A stretch of 64,000 nucleotides of DNA from Mesorhizobium sp. C432A (GCF_030323145.1 NZ_CP100470.1:3637001-3701000); one strand, 5' to 3'; counted from the stretch's first letter, positions 1-8,914 are shown. Notes: generated by a model not told the origin, from the sequence alone. Made by a program: numbers and translations.

Positions 1-1
1 G

Positions 2-502
2 GGCAAGTATGTCGAACTGCTCGGCGCCCCCTCGGACAACAACGCCGCCACGCGCTCGAACGGCTACGCGACTGTGCTGAGCCAGTATCCGGATCTCGAA
101 AAGGCCGCTTCGCAGGTCGCCAACTGGGATCGTACCCAGGGACACGACAAGATGCAGAGCATGCTGCAGGCCAATCCCGACATCATCGCGGTGATCAGCG
201 GCAACGACGAAATGGCGCTTGGCGCGGTTGCGGCGCTGAAGGAAGCCGGCAAGCTCGCCGGCATCAAGGTCGGCGGCTTTGACGGCTCCCCGGATGCGGT
301 TGCGGCCATCAAGTCCGGCGAACTGCAGTACACCGTGCTTCAGCCGGTGGCCATCTTCTCGGCCAAGGCCGTGCAGCAGGCCGACTCGTTCATCAAGACG
401 GGCGCTACCGGCGCCACCAGCGAGAAGCAGCTGTTCGATTGCCTGCTCATCACCAAGGACAATGTGGACAAGTACACCGCACCCTTCGTGCTGTCGGAAT
501 AA
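2..502 (+). CDS. Sugar ABC transporter substrate-binding protein, C-terminal part
   Basis: The window opens inside this gene; the frame runs from base 2 to the TAA at 500-502, giving about 166 C-terminal residues. The sequence is typical of the second lobe of LacI-like periplasmic sugar-binding proteins: DRTQGHDKMQSML, then PDIIAVISGNDEMALGAVAAL, then IKVGGFDGSPDAVAAI and a final lobe with a YTVLQP motif. Such proteins capture a sugar or polyol in the periplasm for an ABC permease. It ends 111 bp before eryA on the same strand, so it is probably the binding protein of the erythritol-type transporter (EryG-like in rhizobia and Brucella). The ligand is inferred from context only. The N-terminus and signal peptide lie outside the window. 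Confidence 0.85.
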   Translation, partial: GKYVELLGAPSDNNAATRSNGYATVLSQYPDLEKAASQVANWDRTQGHDKMQSMLQANPDIIAVISGNDEMALGAVAALKEAGKLAGIKVGGFDGSPDAVAAIKSGELQYTVLQPVAIFSAKAVQQADSFIKTGATGATSEKQLFDCLLITKDNVDKYTAPFVLSE

Positions 503-511
503 AAACCTGCT

Positions 512-540
512 CAGGGGGTGTCCTTCGCGGACACTCCCTG
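512..540 (+). other. Intercistronic stem-loop after the binding-protein gene
   Basis: A 12-base arm (CAGGGGGTGTCC) and its near-perfect complement (GGACACTCCCTG) flank a TTCGC loop ten bases after the stop codon. No T-run follows, so it is a poor Rho-independent terminator. Stem-loops here often stabilise the abundant binding-protein mRNA or lower downstream expression; that role is inferred. Confidence 0.6.
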
Positions 541-613
541 GCTCTTCCATGGCTTCGAGACAACAAAGACTGCTCCTTGTGACTTGCCTTCATAACCATC
601 CGGAACTTGCGGC

Positions 614-2173
614 ATGAAAGACCTGCTGATCGGGATCGACGCGGGAACGTCCGTGATCAAATCGGTCGCTTTCGATCTGTCGGGGCGGCAGCTCGCCATG
701 GCATCGGTGACCAACAGCTTCGTCACGCTGGAAGGCGGCGGCGCCGAACAGGACCTTAATCAGACCTGGCGCGACATGGTGCTGACCGTTCTCGATCTGG
801 CGACGAAAATTCCAGACCTCGCGCGGCGAACCGCGGCCGTCGCGGTCACCGGGCAGGGCGACGGCACCTGGCTGATCGATGGCGACGGCATGCCGGTCGG
901 GCGCGCGTGGCTCTGGCTCGATGCGCGCGCCGGACATCTGGTGGACGAGATGCGCGGCGATCCCCGGGATCGCACGCGGTTCGAGATCACCGGCACCGGG
1001 CTCAACGCCTGCCAGCAGGGCGCTCAGCTCAGCTGGCTGAAGAAAAACAGCCCGGAAATCCTGGAGCGCGCCGCCACTGCCTTTCACTGCAAGGACTGGC
1101 TCTATTTCAAGATGACCGGCGAGCGCGCCACCGATCCTTCGGAGGGAACATTCACCTTCGGCGATTTCCGCGCGCGCAGCTATTCCGACGAGGTGCTCGA
1201 CATTCTGGATCTGACGTCGCACCGCCGCCTGCTGCCCCCCATGCTCGAAGGCACGACCGACCATCATCCGCTTTCTGCGTCGGCAGCAGGCGAGACCGGC
1301 CTGCTTGCGGGCACGCCGGTGGTGCTGGGCTACGTCGACATGGTCAGCACCGCGCTCGGCGCCGGCCTCTATGATCCAAGCGGCAATGTCGGCTGCACGG
1401 TCATCGGCTCGACCGGCATCCACACACGCCTAGCGCGCACTCCTGATGATGTCGTCCTCAACGACAATGCCTCCGGCTACACGATCGCCATGCCGGTTCC
1501 GGGCGCCTATGCGCAGCTGCAATCCAATATGGCGGCGACGCTCAACATCGACTGGCTGCTTGGCCTGGCGCGCGACGTGCTGACCGCCAGCGGCGCAAAA
1601 CCTTCGCGCGACGAGCTGCTGAAAGCGCTCGATGTCTGGGTCGAAGGATCGGAGCCGGGATCGCTGGTCTATCAGCCCTATATCTCGCTCGCCGGCGAAC
1701 GCGGACCGTTCGTTGACCCCGACGCACGCGCGGGCTTCATCGGCCTCTCGGTCAAGCACGGTTTTGGCGATCTGGCGCGCGCCGTTCTCGAGGGATTGGC
1801 CTTCGCGGCCCGCGATTGCTACCAGGCCATGGGCAGCATGCCCAGCGAGATCCGCCTGTCTGGCGGCGCGGCGCGCAGTCCGTCGCTGCGCCGTATTATC
1901 GCCGCGGCAACCCGCGCGCAGGTCAGAACCAGCAGCCGCCAAGAAGCAGGTGCCGCGGGTGCGGCGATGATGGCCGCGGTCGGGCTCGGCTTTTATCGCT
2001 CGATGGATGATTGCTGCGCCGAATGGGTGACGCCGCTTCTGGGCGAATGCGACGCCTATGACGAGGCGCTTTCGCAAACCTACGATGCGCTGTTTCCGTC
2101 TTTTGTCGCTGCGCGTCAGGCGCTGCATCCGGTGTGGAAATCGATGGCGCACCGCACAGGAGCTAAGTCTTGA
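614..2173 (+). CDS. eryA: FGGY-family carbohydrate kinase, erythritol kinase-like
   Basis: A 519-residue FGGY-type sugar kinase. The N-terminus has the phosphate-binding strand LIGIDAGTSVIKS, and the C-terminal ATP domain has LSGGAARSPSLRRI and a glycine/alanine-rich segment (AGAAGAAMMAAVG). EryA enzymes phosphorylate erythritol in the cytoplasm as the first step of catabolism. The assignment depends on the order kinase, GlpD-like dehydrogenase, sugar isomerase, TpiB and RpiB, which is the rhizobial and Brucella erythritol locus. Its stop overlaps the TTG start of the next gene by 4 bp (TTGA), implying translational coupling. A related kinase for another polyol or xylulose is possible from sequence alone. 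Confidence 0.8.
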   Translation: MKDLLIGIDAGTSVIKSVAFDLSGRQLAMASVTNSFVTLEGGGAEQDLNQTWRDMVLTVLDLATKIPDLARRTAAVAVTGQGDGTWLIDGDGMPVGRAWLWLDARAGHLVDEMRGDPRDRTRFEITGTGLNACQQGAQLSWLKKNSPEILERAATAFHCKDWLYFKMTGERATDPSEGTFTFGDFRARSYSDEVLDILDLTSHRRLLPPMLEGTTDHHPLSASAAGETGLLAGTPVVLGYVDMVSTALGAGLYDPSGNVGCTVIGSTGIHTRLARTPDDVVLNDNASGYTIAMPVPGAYAQLQSNMAATLNIDWLLGLARDVLTASGAKPSRDELLKALDVWVEGSEPGSLVYQPYISLAGERGPFVDPDARAGFIGLSVKHGFGDLARAVLEGLAFAARDCYQAMGSMPSEIRLSGGAARSPSLRRIIAAATRAQVRTSSRQEAGAAGAAMMAAVGLGFYRSMDDCCAEWVTPLLGECDAYDEALSQTYDALFPSFVAARQALHPVWKSMAHRTGAKS

Positions 2174-3687
2174 GCGATACAACGGATATTGTCGATCTCT
2201 TCGTGATCGGCGGTGGCGTCAACGGCGCCGGCATAGCGCGCGATGCCGCGGGTCGCGGGCTGTCGGTCATCCTGTGCGAGAAGGACGATCTGGCGCAAGG
2301 CACCAGCTCGCGTTCCGGCAAGCTGGTGCATGGCGGCCTGCGCTATCTCGAATATTACGAGTTCCGGCTGGTGCGCGAAGCGCTGATCGAGCGCGAGGTG
2401 CTGCTTGAGGCGGCGCCGCACATCATCTGGCCAATGCGTTTCGTGCTGCCGCACAGCCCCGAGGACCGGCCGGCATGGCTGGTGCGGCTCGGGCTGTTTC
2501 TCTACGACCATCTTGGCGGCCGCAAGCGGCTGCCGGGAACGAGGACACTGAACCTGAGAACCGCGCCGGAAGGGGCGCCGATCAGGGACGAATTCAAGCG
2601 TGGCTTCGAATATTCCGACTGCTGGGTCGATGACGCCAGGCTGGTGCTGCTCAATGCGCTCGATGCCAGTCAGCGCGGCGCAAAAGTCTTCACTCGCACG
2701 GCCTGTATTGCTGCCAGGCGCGAAGGCGGCCTGTGGTCGATCGACATGCAGGACGGCCGCACCGGTGCTGTGACGAGGGTCCGCGCACGCGGGTTGGTCA
2801 ACGCGGCCGGGCCATGGGTGAATGACATCGTCAGCCGCGTCGCCGGACAGAATTCCACCCGCAACGTTCGCCTGGTGAAGGGCAGCCATATCGTCGTGCC
2901 GAAATTCTGGGAGGGGCGGCAGGCCTATCTGATCCAGAACAACGACAAGCGGGTGATCTTCGTCAACCCGTATGAGAACGATCTGGCGCTGATCGGCACG
3001 ACGGACATTCCCTACGAGGGCCGGCCCGAAGAAGTGGCGGCCGAGGCCAGCGAAATCGATTATCTGATCAAGGTGGTCAATCGCTATTTCAAGCGACAGC
3101 TGACCGCGAAAGACGTGGTTTACAGTTTCTCGGGCGTGCGTCCGCTCTATGACGACAATGCCGACAACCCGAGCGCGGTGACGCGCGACTACATCTTCGA
3201 ACTCGACGCCCCGAACGGTGGCGCGCCGCTGCTTTCTGTGTTCGGCGGCAAGATCACCACCTTCCGCAAACTGTCCGAACATGCGCTGGAAAAGATCCAG
3301 CCCTTCTTTCCGACCATGAAGAAGGCCTGGACAGCCAAAATTCCCCTGCCGGGAGGCGACCTGCCCAACGCGGATTTCGAGCAGTTCCTGGGCGATCTGC
3401 ACGCCGAGTTTTCGTGGCTTAGCCCGTCGCTGGTGAAGCACTATGCCCGCAGCTACGGCACGCGCACGCGCGCCTTGCTGAAAGGCGTAAAAGGCGAAGC
3501 CGATCTCGGACGTCGTTTCGGCCCGGATTTCTATGAGCTCGAAGCTGTCTTCCTGTTCGAGACCGAATGGGCGATGACCGCCGCCGACGTTCTCGAACGC
3601 CGGACCAAACACGGGCTGCATATCAATGCGGCCGAGCGGAAAACATTCCAAGACTGGTGCACAAAGACAATGGCGGCGGTGAACTGA
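2170..3687 (+). CDS. eryB: GlpD-like FAD dehydrogenase, erythritol-phosphate dehydrogenase
   Basis: A 505-residue flavoprotein of the glycerol-3-phosphate dehydrogenase family. The N-terminal Rossmann motif is VIGGGVNGAGIARDAAGRG and is followed by the family signature TSSRSGKLVHGGLRYLE. A FAD/substrate segment near residue 350 (FGGKITTFRKLSEHAL) also fits GlpD. In the erythritol pathway it oxidises the phosphorylated polyol and passes electrons to the respiratory chain. The start is a TTG overlapping the stop of eryA. The stop overlaps the ATG of eryC by one base (TGATG). True aerobic GlpD is the alternative; the operon position favours EryB. Confidence 0.8.
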   Translation: MSDTTDIVDLFVIGGGVNGAGIARDAAGRGLSVILCEKDDLAQGTSSRSGKLVHGGLRYLEYYEFRLVREALIEREVLLEAAPHIIWPMRFVLPHSPEDRPAWLVRLGLFLYDHLGGRKRLPGTRTLNLRTAPEGAPIRDEFKRGFEYSDCWVDDARLVLLNALDASQRGAKVFTRTACIAARREGGLWSIDMQDGRTGAVTRVRARGLVNAAGPWVNDIVSRVAGQNSTRNVRLVKGSHIVVPKFWEGRQAYLIQNNDKRVIFVNPYENDLALIGTTDIPYEGRPEEVAAEASEIDYLIKVVNRYFKRQLTAKDVVYSFSGVRPLYDDNADNPSAVTRDYIFELDAPNGGAPLLSVFGGKITTFRKLSEHALEKIQPFFPTMKKAWTAKIPLPGGDLPNADFEQFLGDLHAEFSWLSPSLVKHYARSYGTRTRALLKGVKGEADLGRRFGPDFYELEAVFLFETEWAMTAADVLERRTKHGLHINAAERKTFQDWCTKTMAAVN

Positions 3688-4625
3688 TGGCCTTCACGCT
3701 TTCGCTGAACACCAACCCGCTGGTCAATCGCTTCGCCGATCCCGACGATCTGATCGACGCCATTGCCTATGGCATCGGCATCCGCGACGTGCAGCTGACG
3801 CATGAATTCGTCAATCCGGGCTGGCCGGCGGCAACGATCGCCAAGTTCGTTCGCCTGTTCAACAGCGCCCTGGCGCGGACCGGCGTGCGGATCACTTCGG
3901 GTATGACCGGTCCCTATGGCCGGCTCAATCATTTCGGCCATCCGGACGCGGATGTGCGCCGCTATTATGTCGATTGGTTCAAGACCTTCGCCGACATCTC
4001 CGCCGAACTCGGCGCGTCGGGCATGGGCACGCAGTTCGCCATATTCACCTACAAGGATTTTGACGATCCGCAGCGGCGCGCGGCGCTTCTCGACATCGCG
4101 CTCGAATGCTGGCGCGAAGTGGCCGAGCACGCCAAGGCGGCGGGCCTGACCTACCTTTTCTGGGAACCGATGTCGGTCGGCCGCGAGTTTGGCCACACGA
4201 TCGAAAGCTGCGCCGAATTGCAAGGCGCCGTCGATGCGGCCAAGCTGCCGATCCCGATGCAGATGATGGTCGACATCGACCATGGCGACGTGACCTCGCC
4301 CAATCCTGACGACACTGATCCCTATGCCTGGGCGAAAGCGTTCCCGTTGCAATCGCCGATCATCCACATCAAGCAATCGTCGATGAACAAGGGCGGGCAC
4401 TGGCCGTTCACCGCCGCCTACAACAAGGATGGCCGCATCATCCCGCAGAAGCTGCTCGACGCCGTGCGGGCGGGTGGCGGAACCGACAATGAAATCTGCC
4501 TTGAACTTTCCTTCCGGGAGAGGGAACCGGTCGATCATCAGGTTATTGCAATGATCCGTGAGTCGGTGGATTTCTGGGCGCCTTACATCGACAGCGGCCG
4601 CGAAAGTCTCAAGCCTCGCGCTTGA
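3687..4625 (+). CDS. eryC: Sugar phosphate isomerase/epimerase, EryC-like
   Basis: A 312-residue TIM-barrel protein of the xylose isomerase-like (AP endonuclease 2) family. Metal-site-type acidic and histidine residues occur in FWEPMSVGREFGHTIE, MMVDIDHGD, IIHIKQSS and CLELSFRERE. EryC isomerises the tetrulose phosphate made by EryB. I chose the ATG at 3687 because it overlaps the eryB stop by one base and begins a typical N-terminus (MAFTLSLNTNPLV); a longer upstream frame runs inside eryB. The three genes eryABC are thus translationally coupled. Confidence 0.78.
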   Translation: MAFTLSLNTNPLVNRFADPDDLIDAIAYGIGIRDVQLTHEFVNPGWPAATIAKFVRLFNSALARTGVRITSGMTGPYGRLNHFGHPDADVRRYYVDWFKTFADISAELGASGMGTQFAIFTYKDFDDPQRRAALLDIALECWREVAEHAKAAGLTYLFWEPMSVGREFGHTIESCAELQGAVDAAKLPIPMQMMVDIDHGDVTSPNPDDTDPYAWAKAFPLQSPIIHIKQSSMNKGGHWPFTAAYNKDGRIIPQKLLDAVRAGGGTDNEICLELSFREREPVDHQVIAMIRESVDFWAPYIDSGRESLKPRA

Positions 4626-4700
4626 GGCAAACCGCCGGCCCGAAGGCGGCGCAGACCCGGAAACACGCATCATTCGAATTTCGGATCGAAGGAGAGAAGA

Positions 4701-5468
4701 ATGGCCCCATATTGGGTCGGCACGAGCTGGAAGATGAACAAGACGCTGGCGGAGGCGCTGCAGTTCGCCGAGGCATTGGCGGCGTTCGTGCCGGGCTTCG
4801 ATCCGGCGATACAGCCTTTCGTCATTCCCCCCTTCACCGCGGTGCGGCAGGTCAAGGCGGCGCTCGCCAACACCCGCGTCAAGGTCGGCGCCCAGAACAT
4901 GCATTGGGCCGATGCCGGTGCCTGGACGGGCGAGATTTCGCCGGTGATGCTGAGGGATTGTGGGCTCGACCTGATCGAACTTGGCCATAGCGAGCGCCGT
5001 GAGCATTTTGGCGAGACGGACAAGATCGTGGGACTGAAAACCGCAGCGGCAGTCAAGCACGGCTTCGTACCCTTGATTTGTGTCGGCGAGACGCTGGCCG
5101 AGCGCGAGGGCGGCCGCGCCGACGAAATCCTGACCGCGCAGGTTTTGGGCGCGCTGCAGGGTCTCGCAAACAATGAGTTGTCGGCAGAGATACTCTTTGC
5201 CTATGAACCGGTGTGGGCGATCGGCGAGAAAGGCATTCCGGCCAGCGCCGACTATGCCGACAAGCAGCAGGCGCTGATCAAGCAGGTCGCAGCAACCCGG
5301 TTGCCGACCGCCCCGCTTGTGCTCTACGGCGGCAGCGTCAATCCCGGCAACGCGGCCGAACTGATCGGCCAGCCGCATATCGATGGGCTGTTCATCGGCC
5401 GCTCGGCATGGCAAGCGGAAGGCTATATCGACATTCTCAAAAAGGCGTCGGCCGCCATCGCGCGCTGA
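4701..5468 (+). CDS. tpiB: Triose-phosphate isomerase paralogue of the erythritol pathway
   Basis: A 255-residue triose-phosphate isomerase with the catalytic residues in place: Lys in GTSWKMNK, His in ELGHSERRE, Glu in AYEPVWAIG, and the phosphate loop [22 protein letters not shown] Shine-Dalgarno sequence sits just upstream of the ATG. In Brucella and Sinorhizobium the paralogue encoded with ery genes (EryH/TpiB) interconverts four-carbon ketose phosphates during erythritol breakdown, whereas the glycolytic TpiA is encoded elsewhere. The context here, directly before rpiB, matches that role. Confidence 0.87.
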   Translation: MAPYWVGTSWKMNKTLAEALQFAEALAAFVPGFDPAIQPFVIPPFTAVRQVKAALANTRVKVGAQNMHWADAGAWTGEISPVMLRDCGLDLIELGHSERREHFGETDKIVGLKTAAAVKHGFVPLICVGETLAEREGGRADEILTAQVLGALQGLANNELSAEILFAYEPVWAIGEKGIPASADYADKQQALIKQVAATRLPTAPLVLYGGSVNPGNAAELIGQPHIDGLFIGRSAWQAEGYIDILKKASAAIAR

Positions 5469-5494
5469 CCACGAAAACGAAGGAGTTAATTGCC

Positions 5495-5932
5495 ATGAAG
5501 ATCGCACTCGGAGCCGACAGCGCCGGCAAGCCGCTGCTCGATGTCATCGCCAAGCATCTCGCCACCAAGCCAGAACTGCAGGTCGTCGATCTCAGCCAGG
5601 CCGGATTCTACGCCGATATTGCCGCTGCGGTCGGCCACGAAATTGTCGACGGCAATTACGACCGCGCCATCCTGTTTTGCGGCACCGGCATCGGCGTCAG
5701 CATCTCGGCCAACAAGGTGCCCGGAATCCGTGCCGCGCTAACCCACGACACCTATTCGGCGGAACGCGCTGCGAAATCCAACAATGCCCAGATCATCACC
5801 ATGGGTGCGCGCGTCATCGGCCCCGAACTGGCCAAATCGATCGCCGACGCCTGGCTGGCCTCGGAGTTCGATCCGAACGGTCCCTCTGCCGCCAACGTGC
5901 AGGCTGTCGACAAGCTCGACGCGAAGCGCTGA
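5495..5932 (+). CDS. rpiB: RpiB-type sugar phosphate isomerase (EryI-like)
   Basis: A 145-residue RpiB/LacAB-family isomerase. It carries the family core [19 protein letters not shown] with the active-site Cys, followed by [20 protein letters not shown] and [13 protein letters not shown]. With TpiB it would produce D-erythrose 4-phosphate, the exit point of erythritol catabolism into the pentose phosphate pathway. I start it at the ATG at 5495, preceded by AAGGAG; the frame also runs back into tpiB but without family similarity. It is the last gene of the plus-strand ery unit and converges on dhaL 15 bp away. Confidence 0.87.
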   Translation: MKIALGADSAGKPLLDVIAKHLATKPELQVVDLSQAGFYADIAAAVGHEIVDGNYDRAILFCGTGIGVSISANKVPGIRAALTHDTYSAERAAKSNNAQIITMGARVIGPELAKSIADAWLASEFDPNGPSAANVQAVDKLDAKR

Positions 5933-5947
5933 GGATCCGCTCCCGAC

Positions 5948-6589
5948 CTAGCCGGTCAAGGCGATCCGCATCGCCTCGATGACGGTTACGGCGGACGCCG
6001 CGCCTGGATCCATATGGCCAAGCGAGCGTTCGCCGAGGCGGGAGGCCCGGCCCTTGGTGGCGATCATCGCCTTGGTCGCCTCCGCGCCGGCCTTTGCCGC
6101 CTCGGCTGCAGCCGCGAGGCTGCCGGCCAGCCCCTTGCCGGCGGCCAGTGCCTCGCCCGCAGCCGTCGCGGCCGGCGCCCACGCATCGATCATCGTCTTT
6201 TCGCCAGGCTCGGCCTTGCCGCGATCCTGAATGCCTCTGGCCATCGCTTGGAACATAGCGACCGCGTCGGCGTCGTCGAGCGTCGCCTTGCCCTTGACGG
6301 CGGCCGCGCCGCGCATGAATGCCGTGGCATAGAGCGGGCCCGAGGAGGCGCCGACGGCGTTGAGGAACGACTTCGCCGCCGTGTTCAGCAAGATGGTCGG
6401 ATCGGTGGTGCCGGTATCCAATGCGGCCACCGCATCGCGTGCCGCGGAAAATCCAAGCTCCATCGCAATGCCGTGGTCGGCATCGCCGATCACCCCGTCA
6501 AGCGCGCACAACCGATCCCGGTCGGCTGACATAGCGTCGGCGATGGCCGCGAACATCGCGGCAAGGCGGGTGGTGTCGATTGTCGTCAT
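5948..6589 (-). CDS. dhaL: Dihydroxyacetone kinase subunit DhaL
   Basis: A 213-residue ADP/ATP-binding subunit of a two-subunit dihydroxyacetone-type kinase. The Mg-nucleotide aspartate motif is LDGVIGDADHGIAM, followed by GASSGPLYATAF, GEKTMIDAW and a C-terminal GRASRLGERSLGHMDPGA stretch. It lies 24 bp downstream of dhaK and is surely co-transcribed with it. No DhaM phosphotransferase gene is present, so the phosphate donor cannot be decided. Next to an ery operon, the substrate could be dihydroxyacetone or a ketotetrose such as erythrulose; this is inference. Confidence 0.85.
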   Translation of the reverse strand: MTTIDTTRLAAMFAAIADAMSADRDRLCALDGVIGDADHGIAMELGFSAARDAVAALDTGTTDPTILLNTAAKSFLNAVGASSGPLYATAFMRGAAAVKGKATLDDADAVAMFQAMARGIQDRGKAEPGEKTMIDAWAPAATAAGEALAAGKGLAGSLAAAAEAAKAGAEATKAMIATKGRASRLGERSLGHMDPGAASAVTVIEAMRIALTG

Positions 6590-6613
6590 CTGTTGTTCCT
6601 TGCCGTCCCCAGT

Positions 6614-7621
6614 TTACCCGGCGCGAAACATGGCGCAGTCGCAAGGGTGGTCGAGCATCGTTTGCAACTCGTCGTCGAGGTGGTGCAGCGTGATCGAAGC
6701 GCCGGCCATTTCGAGCGAGGTGCAGTAATTGCCGACCCAGCTTGCGTGAATGGATACACCGATATCGTCAAGCCGCTGCTTCACGCGCCGGTTCATGATG
6801 TAGAGTTCCATCAGCGGTGTCGAACCCAGCGAATTGACCAGCACGGCGACCTTCTCGCCGCGTGCCGGCGGCATCCCGGCGAGAATCCTGTCCAGCATTT
6901 CGTCGGTGATCTCGTCGGCCGTTTTGAGTTTTCCGCGTGCGATGCCGGGTTCGCCATGGATGCCCATGCCGATCTCCATCTCGTCGGGTCCGATCTCGAA
7001 ATTCGGCCGGCGGGTTTGCGGCAACGAACAGGGCGCCAATGCCACGCCCATGGTGAATGTGTGGTCGTTGGCCTTCCCGGCAATGCGTTCGCATTCGTCG
7101 AAGGACAGCATCCGGTCGCAGGCAGCGCCTGCCGCCTTGAAGATGAAGAAGTTGCCGGCGACACCGCGCCTCTTGTGCCTGTCGCCAACGGGCGCGGAAG
7201 CGACGTCGTCGGTGCTCAGAACCGTGCGCACCTCGATGTCGTCCATCGCGGCCATCTCGGCCGCCATGTCGAAATTCATGACGTCGCCGGCATAGTTGCC
7301 GTACATGAACAGCACACCGGCGCCGCCGCTCGCCGCCTTGGCGCATTCGAGGATCGGGTCGGGCGGCGGAGAGGCGAAGACATTGCCGATCGCCGCCGCG
7401 TCGGCCAGCCCCTTGCCGACGAAGCCGAGAAAACTCGGCTCGTGGCCCGAGCCGCCACCAATGACGAGGCCTACCTTGCCTTTGCGCGGTCCATCGCGGG
7501 CGATGATAGAGCGCGGGCTTCCGTCAACGGCTTTGAGATGGCGGGGATGCGCTGCCAGGATGCCTTCCAGCATCTCGTCGACGGCGCGATTGCCCTCATT
7601 GATGATCTTCTTGGTTTGCAC
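6614..7621 (-). CDS. dhaK: Dihydroxyacetone kinase subunit DhaK
   Basis: The substrate-binding subunit, about 335 residues. The signatures are LVIGGGSGHEPSFLGFVG near the N-terminus, a YGNYAGDVMNF segment, and GMGIHGEPGI, whose His forms the covalent hemiaminal with the ketose substrate. Start choice: a GGGAGG sequence directly abuts an ATG at 7627 but lies six bases before a GTG at 7621, so I prefer the GTG; the ATG would add two residues (Met-Pro). It is transcribed with dhaL. The promoter region upstream contains a TGATAC/GTATCA inverted repeat, a possible regulator site. Confidence 0.85.
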   Translation of the reverse strand: MQTKKIINEGNRAVDEMLEGILAAHPRHLKAVDGSPRSIIARDGPRKGKVGLVIGGGSGHEPSFLGFVGKGLADAAAIGNVFASPPPDPILECAKAASGGAGVLFMYGNYAGDVMNFDMAAEMAAMDDIEVRTVLSTDDVASAPVGDRHKRRGVAGNFFIFKAAGAACDRMLSFDECERIAGKANDHTFTMGVALAPCSLPQTRRPNFEIGPDEMEIGMGIHGEPGIARGKLKTADEITDEMLDRILAGMPPARGEKVAVLVNSLGSTPLMELYIMNRRVKQRLDDIGVSIHASWVGNYCTSLEMAGASITLHHLDDELQTMLDHPCDCAMFRAG

Positions 7622-7653
7622 CGGCATCCTCCCGATTTGGGTATTTTCATAGA

Positions 7654-7670
7654 TGATACAGGGCGTATCA
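7654..7670. promoter_or_regulatory. Inverted repeat upstream of dhaKL, candidate operator
   Basis: TGATAC and GTATCA are separated by five bases, 27 to 43 bp upstream of the dhaK ATG, where a promoter would lie. The binding protein is unknown. Confidence 0.4.
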
Positions 7671-7829
7671 GGCTGCCTCGGGCGGGGGCAGGGGCGCGAT
7701 GCCCACCAAACTGCCTTCGATCGGCTTCGTAGCTGTTTACCAGCCGTTCTGGCAGAAGCTAAGCGGACCGACGTGCACGGACAATGGCACTGTAGTGTAC
7801 AAGATCGCACCACGGCTTAGAAAAGGCGG

Positions 7830-7904
7830 TGGCTCCCCGGGCCGGATTCGAACCAGCGACCAACCGGTTAACAGCCGGTTGCTCTACCACTGAGCTACCG
7901 GGGA
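7830..7904 (-). tRNA. tRNA-Asn (GTT)
   Basis: Read on the minus strand, a complete cloverleaf: acceptor stem TCCCCGG pairing with CCGGGGA, D arm AGCTCAGTGGTAGAGC, anticodon arm CCGGCTGTTAACCGG with anticodon GTT, T arm with GGTTCGAATCC, discriminator G and an encoded CCA at 7830-7832. Confidence 0.95.
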
Positions 7905-8135
7905 ATAGAGGCTCTCATGTGAGTGGCGCAGCCTATAGCAAACCCTTTTCGGCTTTGCAAAGAAGCATTTCGCATTTTTTAGCGCATTTTCACCCAATGG
8001 TTTCTGGCAATCGCCGGATGACACCACATATGAGCCGTCTTGGGCGCCGTCGGACCTTGGTCGGCGGAACCTGAAAGGCGATTGCAGCCTTTAGCGCATA
8101 TGGCTTTATCGAAGGCAACCGGATCGACTTTCGAC

Positions 8136-8396
8136 ATGACTGCAGCAGACGAAAACCAGGCACCGGCGCGGAAAATCTCGGTGTTCGGGCGCGAGTTCAC
8201 CATGCCGCGCTCGCGCGGGCTGAGGATCGCCATCGGTATCGTGCTGGTGTTTTTCGGCCTTCTCGGTTTCCTGCCGATTCTCGGCTTCTGGATGATTCCG
8301 CTCGGCCTTTTGGTGCTTTCCTACGAATTTGCCGCGGTGCGCCGCCTGCGGCGCCGGTTCGTCGTCTGGTGGGAACGGCGTCGCCGGCCAAATTGA
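8136..8396 (+). CDS. Small hydrophobic membrane protein, unknown function
   Basis: An 86-residue protein with a basic N-terminal part, one long hydrophobic stretch (about residues 30-65, possibly a hairpin of two helices: GIVLVFFGLLGFLPILGFWM and IPLGLLVLSYEF) and a very arginine-rich C-terminal tail. The tail suggests a cytoplasmic C-terminus by the positive-inside rule. I do not recognise a family function. An alternative ATG at 8100 would add 12 residues; neither start has a strong ribosome-binding site. It lies alone between two tRNA genes. Confidence 0.6.
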   Translation: MTAADENQAPARKISVFGREFTMPRSRGLRIAIGIVLVFFGLLGFLPILGFWMIPLGLLVLSYEFAAVRRLRRRFVVWWERRRRPN

Positions 8397-8731
8397 AAGC
8401 GATGGCGCGCGGTCCCGGTTCAGTGGACGCTTCGCTTCCAGCCCCCCGCAGACCTTCCCCTCGAATATCTCCTTGAGAACGGCAGCCCCTGGTGTCAGCC
8501 GCGCGTTTACGGTGAAAGCCAGTTTGCACCCGCTGCGTAAAGCTGCGGGTTCGAGTTTCGCCGGTCGCGCAGCCATGCTTGAGGAGCGGCCAATATGCCG
8601 GTGCGCCAAGCGCTGAAATCGCTCGGGAACCACGTTGCGGCGGCTGATGAGGAAAGCGCGCCGGAATGCCGCGCGGACGCTTGACGACCTTTCGCTGCCA
8701 CCATATTGAGTTCGCTCGCCGGGAGCGATGA
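8397..8731. other. 335-bp gap before tRNA-Cys
   Basis: No coding region I trust and no strong hairpin is visible. The open frames crossing it lack a family signature and a ribosome-binding site. The tRNA-Cys promoter presumably lies at its right end. Confidence 0.5.
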
Positions 8732-8805
8732 GGCCTCGTGGCGGAGTGGTTACGCAGAGGACTGCAAATCCTTGCACCCCGGTTCGATTCCGGGCGAGGC
8801 CTCCA
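8732..8805 (+). tRNA. tRNA-Cys (GCA)
   Basis: Acceptor stem GGCCTCG pairs with CGAGGCC. The D arm is GGCGGAGTGGTTACGC, the anticodon arm is AGGACTGCAAATCCT with anticodon GCA, and the T arm contains GGTTCGATTCC. The discriminator is T, and CCA is encoded at 8803-8805. Confidence 0.95.
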
Positions 8806-8914
8806 ATCGCTTCAACTCCCGCATGCCGGGGGCTTGAGTTCCGGTCGAATGCGCCGCAGTGTCGGCGCGACAAGCGCATTTCAGCGCATTGGCTTTTGAC
8901 GGATTGGTTGGGAC

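Noticed and set aside
3531..5507. Open frame of 658 codons antisense to eryC, tpiB and rpiB
   Set aside because: The plus-strand genes have clear family motifs; the antisense product has none and is a product of high GC at third positions.
8541..8562. GCGGGTTCGAGTTTCGCC resembling a tRNA T arm
   Set aside because: No matching acceptor, D or anticodon arms can be built around it.
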